Both the position numbers and the translations under genes were made by a program. Of a DNA stretch of 64,000 bases, positions 46,743 through 59,261 are shown in pieces (the first letter of the stretch is position 1; every line of letters starts with the position of its first letter). Below the pieces are notes generated by a model. The model was not told where the DNA came from. It did not search any database and saw only the letters and a program-made list of their open reading frames with translations. The stretch is from NCBI GenBank assembly GCA_027563935.2, contig CM050450.1, forward strand, positions 26,523,439 through 26,587,438, in the 5' to 3' direction. Source of the stretch: Costus lasius. Taxonomy: Eukaryota > Streptophyta > Magnoliopsida > Zingiberales > Costaceae.

Positions 46743-46910
46743 TATCTTTATTTGTAGTTTGGCATTTCTATGTTTCATGACTTTAATCACTATCTTTATT
46801 TGTAGTTTGACATTTCTATATGTCATGACTTTAATTAGTATCTTTATTTGTACTTTGACATTTTTATATTTCATGACTTTAATTAGTATTTGTATTTGTA
46901 AGTTGAACTG
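46743..46910 (+). repeat. 48-bp tandem repeat
   Basis: Three full units and a partial one start at 46743, 46791, 46839 and 46887, each beginning TATCTTTATTTGTAGTTTG or a close variant and ending with CATGACTTTAATTAG. The repeat lies between the transposase and the Myb-like gene and may be part of the transposase 3' flank. Confidence 0.8.
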
Positions 46911-46997
46911 TGTTTTGTTTGAGAAAAGTGATGTACTATCTTTGCTTTTATAATGAGTTATAATAGTCTAACAACATTGATTTTGTTTAAATGGAAG

Positions 46998-48031
46998 ATG
47001 ATTAGAAAAGCTAAGGGTGCTAAGGTTGCTAAGGTTGCTGAAAGCTCAAGGAAGGAAAACATCAAATGGAGTGAGAAAATGGACAATGTTTTTATTGATG
47101 CAATGCTAGAGTAACAAGAGAGAGGCTTTAGGGTTGATGGTGCATTTACCTCAACCGCGTATACAAATATGCTGACCATATGTGTACAAGCATTTGGTAT
47201 AGCTTTGACAAAAGATCATTTAAAAAACCGCATCAAGACACTTAAAAGTAACTTTAATACTTGCCATGAGTTATTTAAGAACAAGAGTAGCATTGCATGA
47301 TATAGTGAAATAAAAATGTTTGAAGCTGACGATCAAGTATGGGATAATCTTATCAACGTATGCAAGTTATCATTTTGTAGTAAATGGTTATTTGATGTTT
47401 TGGCATCCATTTATTAATTTTATTATTTTTACAAGCTAATCCTATTATGAGAAAGTGGAGGGGCACTCCTGTTCATCATTATGACAAGTTAGATGCTCTT
47501 TTATCAAAAGATCAAGTAACTGGTGGAATGGCTAATACTTGTAATGAATTTATAAAGGTGTGCAGTGAAGAAAGAACTAGCCGTGACGAGTGTTCACTAC
47601 ATGCTTTGCATGGCACATCTAATGAAAGAGTTGATGAAAAAAATTCAATTGATGTGCTACCCTCTCCACCCTATATAGCTACTGCCACTGATTCTACATC
47701 ATCTAAAAGTGGTAAGAGGAAAAGTGCTTCACTATCTATTCAAGAAGTTGCTATGAAAAAATTAGATGACACTAATGAAAGTTTAAAGCAAATAGCGGAT
47801 TGTATGAAGCAAGCAAACAAATGCTTAGAAAAGCAATATACTCATGATCATGCAACAATAGAATACTCTGAAAAAGAGATATTAGAAGAGCTGAAAAAGA
47901 TTGGAGTGCCACGTCGACAAATGGCACGTGCTTATGTGGCTCTTGGGAAAAGCAAAGAGAAGGCTAGACTTTTTTTCTTAGCTCCAAATGAATTACACTT
48001 AGATGTACTTAATGAGTTGTTAGGTTATTGA
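46998..48031 (+). pseudogene. PIF-Harbinger Myb/trihelix-like accessory protein
   Basis: The ATG at 46998 gives IKWSEKMDNVFIDAML, the first helix of the Myb/SANT-like domain found in the second Harbinger gene. A TAA at about 47113 and a TGA at about 47298 break the first exon. A probable intron runs from GTATGCAAG at about 47358 to TTTACAAG before 47437. The second exon, open to the stop at 48029, starts with NPIMRKWRGTPVHHYDKLDALL, a typical continuation, and ends in a lysine-rich coiled part followed by RRQMARAYVALGKSKEKARLFF. The protein normally binds the element ends and imports the transposase. Confidence 0.8.
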
Positions 48032-48039
48032 CTTGCTTA

Positions 48040-49045
48040 AGCTTTACATGTTGTTCCTAGTTGACTATGGCTATCTGGTTTTGGTGAGGAGAATGTGATA
48101 TTGAACTTTGTTTAGTTTGACCCTTATCTTTTGGTATGAATGATGTAATATTGAACTATGTTTAGTTTGACCCTTGAATGTTGTATGAAACTTAGACATT
48201 TATGTTTATGTTTTAGATGTTGCATTTGTATTAAATATGTTTCAAGTTGATTATTTTTGTTATGTTGTTTGATGTAATTGTTTTCCTTCCTATTTAGGTG
48301 ATGCAAATGTACTTGTTAGGTGTTATCTTTTTTTTTATACTGTGATAAGAATGTTTTATAATTTGCTATCTTGCTTAGTTGCAAATAGTAGATATTGGAA
48401 TTCAGATTTTAGTTTTCGTAATAGACAACAATTTGCTAATTCACTAAGTGATCTTGGACTCTGTACTTTTGACTCTTCTAAATTGGTCAATTACATTGAC
48501 TCTGAATCGATTATACAGGTCAGGTGGGAGCTATATTTATAGTTTTGCAACTTTGTAACTTGAGTTGGAACGAGTAAAATTCTAAAGACGAATTAAATTT
48601 ATATTTCAATTTTATACAGGTTATCAATCTATATTACTCTTCATTCTATGGATTTTGTTCGTCTTCTCTTACTAATAAAAAACTTATTTGACAAGCTTTG
48701 CTAGGCATTGAATGACAATCTAATGGCTAATAGCTCAAAAAATATTTTTTTTATTATTGTTGTTATTTTATAGTAATTATATAGTTTTTTTAATATTTTT
48801 ATTATATCTTTATATTTGTATTGATCTTATAGTATTTAATTAAGATTTATTAAATTTATATTTTATATATTTTAAAATAAATTTATAGTGTTATGTACAA
48901 TAGGTGTAAGAAACTAAGTTAGGAGTGGAAATATCAAATGAAAAACTTTCCTTCCCTCCAAAGGAAATAGGATGAAGGAAAAAAAAAATTTTTATCCATG
49001 CCATTTTCTTTCCTTACAAATTTTTCTTTCCTTCTAATTTTTCAC
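48040..49045. other. AT-rich 3' part of the Harbinger element
   Basis: No genes. An ACTTAGTTTCTTA-type sequence (inverse strand, about 48908) resembles the left end ACTTAGTTTCCTA near 42667, so it may mark an inner or true right end. Poly-T and CTTTCC-rich sequence follow. Confidence 0.4.
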
Positions 49046-49345
49046 AAGTGAAATTTACCGCATCTTCAACTTCATGAACAATAATTAAATCATCACTAGT
49101 AGATGTGGTAGTAACACGGTCATCATGCTTTTTCTCACTTTTGTCATTGTTACCTCTATTCTGTCTTTTCCATTGGTAGCAATATTTCTTGATGTGTCCT
49201 GGCTTTCCACAATGATGACATTTAAAATTCTTATATTTTGATCTTGACTTGCTTCTACTTTTATCTCTGCTCTTATCAATACTTCGATTACTTCTCCCCC
49301 TATTTTCAGTAAAGAGAATCTCTGAGTGTTGATGACATGCAAATA
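49046..49345 (-). pseudogene. Copia gag fragment with a CCHC zinc knuckle
   Basis: On the minus strand a frame reads SKYKNFKCHHCGKPGHIKKYC, a complete CCHC knuckle, then an acidic and basic tail typical of copia Gag before the protease. No other part of this element is visible; its continuation may have been removed by the Harbinger insertion. Confidence 0.75.
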
Positions 49346-50377
49346 TATGATATTTTGTGACTTAATTCTATTATTATTTTAGAGTAAAATGCATGCTTTA
49401 TCTCATTTATACACTCAAATGCTTCATATTCTTCAGAGTCTTCACTTGGCTGCTTCGTTGTGGAAAGTCAAGGAAAACTTTACTCTTTGACCAAAGTTAT
49501 AAAATCATAAAACGGAGATTCGTATGGTTAGAACGACCTTTTTGATGCACCTACTATATGAAGTAAGTTAGGGTCACCACCCGTAACAGGTCCAGGCCCA
49601 GCGGGCTAGGTCCCTCCGACCTCATGAATCCCGGTTTAGATCCCCGTTACCCCAAACAATTCACGTCTGCAGCGGGATTCGACCCCTGTCCATGACCCTC
49701 ACGAGTCATGACCCCTAATCCAACATTCTAATGTTTCTAATCTAATTAGATCCAATATCCTGGATCTAATCCAAAACGATGCCAACTTATCAAAAAAGGA
49801 AAAGAACCTTGCGGAGGCCCACTCAAAAATTCATGATCGGTGAAAAGAACAAAGAATCCTGTATTTCAAGGCTTATGATGGTGGAGTGGGCATTCCGCAT
49901 GCAACTGTGGCTGAAGTTAGCAATGCATTTATATTCGATGAATGTGAGTTCAATATGCAAAAGGAATATTCGATGAATGTGAGTTCAATATGCAAAAGGA
50001 ACAGCTTCGTAGTCAATGCCCATCTCAAGTAGTTGGAAAAGGTCTCGAATCTTGATCTTCTGAACGTCCTCCGCTAAAAAATTTTTCCTTTTCACTTGAA
50101 TCTTCAAAATACAAGAATCTCCTCTGTTCATACAATCAGTTTGATGGAGAACTTTGGTACCAGAATTTATTCTTTCAAACAGCATCAGTGTCGGGAAGAA
50201 TTCCTTCCACTTCTCATGAAGTGTCAACTCATGATATTATTAACAAGTCATGGACAATTTGTCTTGATCCTCTGTTCCTCACCTCTCTCTCTCTCGCTTG
50301 TCGCTTTTTGAGGTGGTGAACGAAGGTTAATCGATCGTAGCTTTGCCTTGCCGGACACGTTGGTGTACTTCTCGCTG
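49346..50377. other. Unassigned stretch and leader of the NBR1-like pseudogene
   Basis: No gene was recognised. A perfect 35-bp tandem duplication lies at 49931-50000 (ATATTCGATGAATGTGAG...). The last 100 bases are CT-rich and look like an untranslated leader of the PB1 sequence that follows. The minus-strand frame at 49985-50227 has no recognised relative. Confidence 0.4.
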
Positions 50378-50990
50378 ATGGATTCTTCGCCGCCGATGGA
50401 GGACCGCGCCTACGAGCGGGCTTTGATGATTAAGGTCAAATATGGTGAAATAATTAAGCACTTTACTGCTACCGTGACTAAAGGTCTTATCAAGCGTAAC
50501 ATGACTACGCTTAGAAAGAAGACTATTAAACTCTTCAAACTTTCTAACTTATGTTGATGGAGATGGTGACACTGTAGCACTGGATGATGATGATGAGTTA
50601 TGAGATGCAGCTATTATCCAGTGCTTGAATCCCGTCATAATTAGTGTTCAATTGAAATCCAATGCTGATGCTGGAATTGACCTAAAGCAGAAGAATATGA
50701 GCTCTACAATGCCAGACCCGAAAGACGCAGCAAACCAACCACCTGAAATTGTATCGATTATTTATGAAACACTAAAGCCTATCTCTGAACCAATATGTTC
50801 AGCACTATCAAAGATCTCTCATGATCTCTTGTTGAAGCAATAGTGGTACCAATATTCCTACACATGAGAAAGCAACTAGATATCCCTCAACTGATGATTT
50901 GCTGTCATCTATTTGGGCTATAAATGATATTACTAATCCCACAAAAGAAAGTGGTTATGGTAGCCGAGATGGAAAATCTATTGTGCTTAG

Positions 50991-52779
50991 TGTTATGGGC
51001 AAATTTATTTTTTTCTTATAATAAACTTGACCACAACCGGTAGATCCCCTCGCGGAGATCTCAGCCCTATACTAGAGTGGCCCGTGACCGGTTAGGATCG
51101 CGTTGCGGAAGCTGGCCCAGCACTCTACAAGTCCTCACACCACGTGCGCGAAGGGTTCAGTATGAATACCGCCCCTCGGACACGAATACAGATCTCTCAA
51201 CTGTGTCAAAGTGATGGAGACTCTCCAAACACTTTGCACTCACAGACATATCCTCAGCCCACGCTCCTTTCTCTACACAGCCGAGATAGGCATCGACGCG
51301 GTCTCAATCAATCACAAGGGGACAGTGGCGAACACCTTCGAGGGTGCCGGCACACATGTCCGGGACTTTGCAACAAGCAAGCAATGCAGCCCCTACAAAC
51401 AAGCACAGCCCGCACTACGCATATGCGGGCGCAGATAACGTAAGAGAACTGTCCGGACGAAAAGCCACACGAAGTCCGGACGGCGGTAAAGTCCCTATCC
51501 ACTACACACGAGAAAACCGTCCTACTACCACTACACACGATAGATCCGGGGAGGGTTTACCCTTGTAGCGTGCCACCACTCCATGAGCCGAGCCCACCGA
51601 GATCCTCCGAGAAGCTGCGTCGAAAAGTCCAGTCGGAGACGAAGCAAGACGCGCGTACGAACCCGCGCGACAAACCCTCTCTCTCCTCCCTTCTCCCTTC
51701 TCCGCGCCTCGCGTGCGAACAGAGCCGAGTCTCCGGTTGAAACAGGGGAGGAGAGTCCTCCTCCGTCCATCACCGTCCGGCCACCAGAGTCACGCTGGAG
51801 GGTCGGGATCTGGTCGCCGATGATAGGAGAAGTCACTACCGGAGTATTGTCGCCGGAGAAGCCGCCGTCGACAAGAATTTGAACCCAATGGACGCGTTGC
51901 TCGCGTGGAACCGAGGATCGGAAAATCCGATCCCACTCCCGCGTCTATCTGCCGGCGCCGGAGGGGATGAGTCCCTCCTTACCTCAGGGCACCGGAAATC
52001 GATCTGGAAGCCTTGCGCCGACGAGTTCACGGCCGAAACCTCGTCGCCGACGGAAGATGCGAAGCTCTGTTCTCAGATCCGAAAGATCTCCATCGCCAGA
52101 CCTGCCCGAGCTCTGAGAATGCTCGATAGGCAGCCTCCCCTCGACGAGGATGGAAAACCATCCTCGCCGCCACGCGAGCGCCGACCTCTGCTGTCGAATG
52201 GCCCGAGATCGCGCGTCCACCGGGGCGAGATTAAATCCCGCCCTGGGCTCGTCCAAGTCGGAGTCCACGCCCATTCACCGCCAGCCTCGCCGCCACGCTG
52301 TCACGCACCTTCAGCAACCTTCCCATTCCGGCGCGCCATCTCCAGCTGGCCGGGATCATCGGCGATGACGCCGCACGCGGCGTAGATGAAGAACAGGGGA
52401 GTTTCCCCCTTTCCGCGTGTAGCGAACCAAGTGAACCGGCTGAACCAGCTGAACCGGTTCGGTTCAGCTTGGAAGGTCGGTTTAAGCCTAGTTCGGGGTC
52501 GATTAAACCTCAGAACCGCCCCGCGGTCGACCCTCCTCGATGCACACGCTCGCAAGCTCGTGCGAGAGGGTCCGGGGTCCATGGGTCGAGTCGGAAGCCC
52601 ACATCCACGTGTGAACCCACACTCCGTGGTTCGACTCAACCCTCGCCCTATGGACTTGTGTCAGCCTCAGTGACACAATCGCACACTCTAGTCGTCCAAC
52701 ACAGCTGATGACGAGGGGTCCCGCCATCGTTCCATCTCGGTGTTCTTTGGGATTTGTGCTAAATCCCGGGAGCATCACA
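50991..52779 (-). repeat. 3' LTR of the chromovirus
   Basis: On the plus strand it starts TGTTATGGGC and ends GAGCATCACA. The interior is GC-rich and has several overlapping frames on both strands with no conserved domain. It matches 57483-59261 throughout. Confidence 0.93.
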
Positions 52780-55700
52780 TACTCCCCCACCCAAGTTCGT
52801 CGTCGCCCTCGACGACAGGCTGTCCATGTAGATCTTCAACTCCTCCTCAAACTGCCACAAATTAGGAGCTTTTTCCCACTTAGCTTCTTCTATGGGTGTT
52901 CCTTCCCACTGCACAAGAAATTCCATCCGCCTATTCCTCCTATACTGTCCAAGTGTTTTGTGATTCAAAATCCTTTCTATTCTTTTATCAAACTCTGCCC
53001 GAACACTAGGAGGAGCCCGACACCCCTGAGAGCGACTAGGATCGGTCTCGTCAGTATGAAACTTTTTCAGAAAGCTTACATGGAAGGTCGGATGAAGCCT
53101 TAATCTGTCGGGAGGCTTCAGCCTGTAGGCTACAGCACCAACCCGTCTCAAGACCTCGAAAGGTCCCTCATATCTCTGAATAAGACTACGATGCGCAGTC
53201 TTGGCTGAGATCTTTCTCCACATCTGAGGTGTCAACTTTAATAGCACAAGATCTCCAACTTCGAACTGTTCATCGCGTCTACTCTGATTGGCATAATGCT
53301 GCATCCTTCTTGCAGCGTGCTCTAAGCTATCACGAGCCTCCTGGAGCACCTCGGCATGATCTCTCGCAACCCGATAGGCTGCTGGGCACTCACCATCGGT
53401 GTGCTGCACAACATCAGCGGGGGTGAGAGGCTGTCATCCTAACACTAACTCAAATGGTGTCTTGCCGGTCGCTGAAGACTGCTGCAAGTTGTAGGCAAAC
53501 TGCGCTGTGTCGAGGAGAGACACCCAGTTGCGCTGGCTTGCCGACACAAAGTGACGAAGGTATTCTTCAAGAAGAGTATTTATCCTCTCCGTTTGGCCAT
53601 CGGTCTGAGGATGGTTCGCTGTAGAAAACTTGAGCTCGGAACCAAGAGTCTTGAACAGGGATGTCTAGAAGTTACCAGTGAACCTGGCATCTCTGTCAGA
53701 AACAATGTCCAGGGGAAGCCCAAAAAGCTTCACCACATGCTTGAAGAATAAATCAGTCGTCTCCTTGGCTGAACAAGGCTCAGGTGCTGCGATGAACACA
53801 TAGTACTTAGAGAACCTGTCCACCACAACAAAGATAGAAGCCTTCCCTTCGACCTTCGGCAACCCAGTAATAAAATCCATGGAAACTGAAGTCCATGGTC
53901 GTTCCGGAATGGGAAGAGGCTGTAACAACCCAGCTTCACGCCTCCTATCGACTTTATCCTGCTGGCAGATCAAGCAGGTGTGGACATAGTGATTGACATC
54001 AGCTCGCATGGAGGGCCAATAACAAGATCGGGATAATAGAATCAGCATCCTGCGCTGTCCCGGATGTCCACTCCATGCCGTGTCGTGAAGCTCTCGCAAT
54101 AACTCGCGTCGAAGTCTGCTAGTCGCCAGAACAAGTGGCCGACCGCCCTCGGCCATCAAAAGGTCGTCGCCCTGAAGATAGTAACGACGAACCTTGCCTT
54201 CTCGCACGTCGGCGATCAACTGCTGGTATTTGGCGTCGAGAACAGCAGCTTGCCGAATGCGATCGAGGAGATCACCCTCAATCCTCAATATAGAAGCAAG
54301 CACCACAGTGCACATCCTGCTGAGAGCATCTGGAACCACATTGGAGCGCCCCGGTCTGTGCTCCCAGGTGAAGTCAAATTCAGCGAGGAACTCCTGCCAT
54401 CTCGCTTGTTTAGGTGAAAGTTTTTTCTGCGTAGCGAAGTATGTGTTGGCGACATTATCCGTCTTCACTACGAAAGCGCTACCGAGAAGATAGATGCGCC
54501 AAACTCGAAGGCAGTGGATCACGGCGACCATCTTCTTCTCGTGAGCTGAGTAACGCTGCTCCACCGGACTTAACTGCCGGCTCTCAAATGCCACTGGGTG
54601 CCCCTCCTGTAAGAGCACTCCACCGATCGCTCTGTCAGAGGCATCGGTATGGACCTCAAAGGGCCGACTGAAGTCTGGCATACGAAGAACCGGCTCACTG
54701 GCGATCCTGCGTTTTAACTCTGCAAACGCAATCTGATGCCGTTCTTGCCATAGCCAAGGAGTCTCCTTCCTCAGGAGGTCAGAAAGAGGAGCTGCGATCT
54801 TGGAGTAATCCTGGATAAATTTCCTGTAGAAATTCGCCATTCATAGGAAAGATCGGAGCTCAGTAGGGGAAGTAGGTGCGGCCCACTCGACGATGGCACG
54901 CACCTTCTCAGGATCCATTTGGACAGTGCCATGGCCTACCACATGGCCCAAAAACTGGATCTCAGAAGCAGCAAAAGAGTATTTCTCCCTCTTCACATAC
55001 AGCTGGTGTTCCCTCAGTCTCTGAAACACCAATCTCAGATGTTGCTAATGCTCCTCCATCGTGGTCGAGTACACCACGATATCATCAAGGTAGACGACCA
55101 CAAAATCGTCTAGCAACTGTGTCAGAACATTGTTCATCAGGTGGGAGAAGGTAGCCGGCGCATTGGTTAAGCCGAATGGCATAACCAAGAACTCGAAGGC
55201 GCCGTACCGGGTGACACAGGCTGTCTTCGCCTCATCTCCCTCAGCTATGCGGACCTGCCAATAGCCTGATCTCAAATCAAGCTTGGTGAAGATAGTAGCG
55301 CCCGCCAGTCTGTCAATGAGGTCCTGGATATGTGGAATTGGGTATCTGTTCCTGATGGTGATCTTATTTAAGGCATGGTAGTCAACACAGAAGCGAAGAC
55401 TACCGTCATTTTTCTTTTGGAAAAGCACAGGAGCACCAAATGGAGACTTGGAGGGTTGGATGAGCCCAGCTGCTAAGAGCTCATCCAACTGCTTCCTCAG
55501 CTCAACGAGCTCTGCAGGAGGCATGCGGTATGGGGGTCGGAAAGAAGGAGCTGCCCCAGGAACCAACTCAATGCGGTGATCAATCACACGTCTGGGAGGA
55601 AGCTCCTTTGGTAGCTCAGGCGGAAGAAGATCCTGGAACTCCTCAAGTAAATTCTTCACTTCCGCTGGTACGTCGTTTGGACCTTCTACAGGGGCCATCA

Positions 55701-57312
55701 CCCATGTAGCTAGAAAGGTCCGCTCGCCCCGACGTAAGCCTGTCTCAAGAGTAGCAGCCGATATGGATGTACTCTGAGCCTTCCCTGGTCGCACTGACTT
55801 ATCTGACCCAGCCAACTATAGGCAACGAACAAAGTAGGGGTATCTCTCATCCATCACCTGGACACCCCTAAGATGAGGGCCTATAGCAGCCTTCATCTTT
55901 TGTATCAACTCCAAGCCGACGATGACATCATAATCATCCAACTGAACCACGCGTACATGGTTCTTACCCTTCCACTCCCCGAAGACAAGAGGAACATCAT
56001 AGGATATTCCTGCGATCTGCCGCTCCTCAGCGTTGATCGTCTTGAAGCGGTCCTGAGCAGGGGACATGCTCAGCCCTAGTCGCGTCGCCATGCCATGAGC
56101 CACAAAAACATGAGATGCACCACTATCGATCATGGCATGAACTCGATGTGAGTTCACCCTCATCTCCACATACATCAACTTGGTCTTCATTGTGGTGGAA
56201 GTGGCAATGGCGTTGATCACCAAAGGATTCACAGTGATCAGAGGATCCTCAGATTGGGCAGCCTCCCGCTGAACAATAGCTGCAAGTGTATCTCCCCGAG
56301 GACAATCACGCATGCGATGAGGACCTCGGAAAAGAAAACACTTTAGCTGCTGCTTGGGAGCGCCCCTAGGAGGAGAACCGGCTGGTGTGGCTTTCTTCTG
56401 GCCGGTTCCTGAAGAGGTAGCTCCTCCTTTTTCATACTTCTTCTTATACCCACCCTTGGGTCCTGGAGCTGGACGCTTCCCCTTATTCCTCTGAGGGGAA
56501 CGTGACTTAGATGGACTAGAGGAGATAGGGGCAGATTGCTTCCTATCCCTCAAATCCACTAAGGAATCAGCTACGGCCATAGCCTCCTTGAGAGTTAATG
56601 GGCTATGTCTCCTAACTTCCAACTGTGCCCATGTCTGCATCCTCTCTAAGAAGAAGTACAAACGATCTTCTTCTTCCATTCGTGGTATTTCGAGCATGGC
56701 GGCAGAGTAAGCTCGAACATACTCACGAACTGTCCCTGTGTGTCTGATCTTATGCAAAGAGTCTCTAGCAGTCTTAGAAGTGTGTGTCGGCAGGAACTGG
56801 TTTTTCAGTTCAGCTTTCAACTCATCCCATGAGATGTCACGTGGCACCTCTTCTCCCGAAGGGGTCACTAAGGTATGCCACCAGAGCTTGGCGTCACCTG
56901 TCAGATAAGACGAACACAACTGTGTTCTCTCATAATCAGGCACCTGAGTAGTCCTGAAATACTGCTCCATATCCCAAAGGAAATTCTCAAGTTCCTTTGC
57001 ACTACGTACCCCACTGAAAGTAGAGGGCTCGGGGACACGCACTCTAGTGGTCTGCGGCTGGGAACTCCCAGCGCCTGCGGCTGAAGTAGAAGCACGGGCA
57101 GAAGCCTGCCCCTTCAAACCAACCACCTCCAATGCAAGTCCAGCAAGGACACTGGAGAGACGTGCCAACTCAGAATCCAGGCGGGTCCCAACGGACTCGA
57201 CCGCCGACCGAAGTGCCTCGAGACGCTCCATGATCGTAGTGTCTCCATCAAAGTTCCCTATTGCAGTCTCCAAGTGGGAGATGAGATCTGATGGTCTGAC
57301 CTCTAGGTGCAC
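52759..57312 (-). pseudogene. Chromovirus Gag-Pol polyprotein with in-frame stops only
   Basis: One frame encodes the gag domain, a zinc knuckle with only C...H...C left (CFLFRGPHRMRDC, about residues 325-338; a cysteine replaced by phenylalanine), a protease DSGAS (about residue 395), RT with YLDD (residues 242-245 of the segment starting at 55815), RNase H (FEVHTDASDRAIGG), an integrase zinc region and core, and a C-terminal chromodomain (FLVQWEGTPIEEAKWEKAPNLW). Stops lie at 55818-55816, 55047-55045, 54843-54841, 53667-53665 and 53436-53434; no shift was found between them. The gag start is not certain: no ATG lies close upstream in frame, and the first in-frame ATG is about codon 28. Translation ends inside the 3' LTR. 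Confidence 0.92.
52780..52800 (-). other. Polypurine tract of the chromovirus
   Basis: On the minus strand TTGGGTGGGGGAGTA lies directly before the 3' LTR start at 52779. It overlaps the last codons of the polyprotein. Confidence 0.75.
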
Positions 57313-57465
57313 TGAAAAGAGCTAAGCAGTGCTCGGTTTGTGTCGAAACTGAGCGATCAGTGAAGAGGCTGAGAGACTACGCCCTGGCGCTAGGCACCGA
57401 CGTACGCACCCTCCAAACAGCGTACACTGACGTCGATATCCCTGACAATAGACTTACACAAGCTT

Positions 57466-57482
57466 AAGCTCTGATACCGGTT
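57466..57482 (-). other. Primer-binding site of the chromovirus
   Basis: On the minus strand CGGTATCAGAGCTT follows the 5' LTR by a few bases. It matches the initiator tRNA-Met type site TGGTATCAGAGCC at most positions, with changes at both ends. Confidence 0.75.
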
Positions 57483-59261
57483 TGTTATGGGCAAATTTAT
57501 TTTTTTTATAATAAACTTGACCACAACCGGCAGATCCCCTCGCGGAGATCTCAGCCCTATACTAGAGTGGCCCGCGACCGGTTAGGATCGCGTTGCGGAA
57601 GCTAGCCCAGCACTCTACAAGTCCTCACACCACGTGTGCGAAGGGTTCGGTATGAATACCGCCCCTCGGACACGAATACAGATCTCTCAACTGTGTCAAA
57701 GTGATGGAGACTCTCCAAACACTTTGCACTCACAGAAATATCCTCAGCCCACGCTCCTTTCTCTACACAGCCGAGATAGGCACCGGCGCGGCCTCAATCA
57801 ATCACAAGGGGACGGTGGCGAACACCTTCGAGGGTGCCGGCACACACGTCCGGGACTTTGCAACAAGCAAGCAATGTAGCCCCTACAAACAAGCACAGCC
57901 CGCACTACACATATGCGGGCACAGATAACGCAAGAGAACCGTCCGGACGAAAAGCCACACGAAGTCCGGATGGCGGTTAAGTCCCTATCCACTACACACG
58001 AGATAACCGTCCTACTACCACTACACACGATAGATCCGAGGAGGGTTTACCCTTGTAGCGTGCCACCACTCCATGAGCCGAGCCCACCGAGATCCTCCGA
58101 GAAGCTGCGTCGGAAAGTCCAGTCGGAGACGAAGCGAGACGCGCGTACGAACCCGCGCGACGAACCCTCTCTCTCCTCCCTTCTCCCTTCTCCGCGCCTC
58201 GCGTGCGAACAGAGCCGAGTCTCCGGCTGAAACAGGGGAGGAGAGTCCTCCTCCGTCCGTCACCGTCTGGCCACCAGAGTCACGCCGGAGGGTCGGGATC
58301 TGGTCGCCGACGATAGGAAAAGTCACTACCGGAGTATTGTCGCCGGAGAAGCCGCCGTCGACAAGAATTTGAACCCAATGGACGCGTTGCTCGCGTGGAA
58401 CCGAGGATCAGAAAATCCAATCCCACTCCCGCGTCTGGCTACCGGCGCCGGAGGGGATGAGTCCCTCCTTACCTCAGGGCACCGGAAATCGATCTGGAAG
58501 CCTCGCGCCGACGAGTCCACGGCCGAAACCTCGTCGCCGACGGAAGATGCGAAGCTCTGTTCTCAGATCCGAAAGATTGCCGTCGCCAGATCTGCCCGAG
58601 CTCTGAGAATGCTCGATAGGTAGCCTCCCCTCGACGAGGATGGAAAACCATCCTCGCCGCCATGCGAGTGCTGATCTCTGCCGTCGAATGGCCCGAGATC
58701 GCGCATCCACCGGGGAGAGATTAAATCTCCGCCCTGGGCTCGTCTAAGTCGGAGTCCATGCCCATTCACCGCCAGCCTCGCCGCCACGCTGTCACGCACC
58801 TTCAGCAACCTTCCCATTCCGGCGCGCCATCTCCAGCTGGCCGGAATCACCGGCGATGACGCCGCACGCGGCGTAGATGAAGAACAGGGGAGTTTCCCCC
58901 TTTCTGCATGCAGCGAACCAAGTGAACCGGCTGAACCGGTTCGGTTCAGCCTGGAAGGTCGGTTTAAGCCTGGTTCAGGGTCGATTAAACCTCAGAACTG
59001 CCCCGCGGTTGACCCTCCTCGATGCACACGCTCGCAAGCTCGTGCGAGAGGGTCCGGGGTCCATGGGTCGAGTCGGAAGCCCACATCCACGTGTGAACCC
59101 ACACTCCGTGGTTCGACTCAACCCTCGCACTATGGACTTGTGTCAGCCTCAGTGACACAATCGCACACTCGAGTCATCCAACACGGCTAATGACGAGGGG
59201 TCCCGCCATCGCTCCATCTAGGTGTGCTTTGGAATTTGTGCTAAATCCCGGGAGCATCACA
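57483..59261 (-). repeat. 5' LTR of the chromovirus
   Basis: 1779 bp, TGTTATGGGC to GAGCATCACA on the plus strand. It differs from the other LTR by scattered substitutions and small length changes, so the insertion is moderately old. It would carry the promoter of the minus-strand transcript. Confidence 0.93.

Larger units (their letters stand above)
42658..49045 (+). mobile_element. Decayed autonomous-type PIF-Harbinger transposon
   Basis: About 6.4 kb holding both genes of PIF-Harbinger elements in the same direction: a DDE transposase (about 45324-46689) and a Myb/trihelix-like protein (46998-48031). A CT-rich leader-like part follows the left end (about 42840-43200). The edges are estimates. 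The left begins near CTTGTTGACACTTAG, which resembles the end of the small Harbinger element at 14577, and the right end is where copia-like gag sequence resumes at 49046. No clean terminal repeats or 3-bp duplication could be confirmed. It carries a later hAT insertion at 43651-44171. Confidence 0.75.
50991..59261 (-). mobile_element. Chromovirus-type gypsy element, complete, TSD CTTAG
   Basis: An 8271-bp minus-strand element. LTRs are 50991-52779 and 57483-59261 (1789 and 1779 bp, some scattered differences). CTTAG is duplicated at 50986-50990 and 59262-59266. The coding order gag, protease, RT, RNase H, integrase, chromodomain is the Ty3/gypsy order, and the chromodomain places it among chromoviruses. 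The coding region lies in a single frame from about 57312 to 52759, interrupted only by stop codons. It cannot move on its own. Confidence 0.95.

Noticed and set aside
49985..50227. 80-aa frame on the minus strand next to the 35-bp duplication
   Set aside because: No recognised relative; may be a gene scrap but unsupported.
51583..52639. Several 90-170-aa frames on both strands in the chromovirus LTR
   Set aside because: Overlapping frames in a GC-rich LTR; near copies in the other LTR; no domain.
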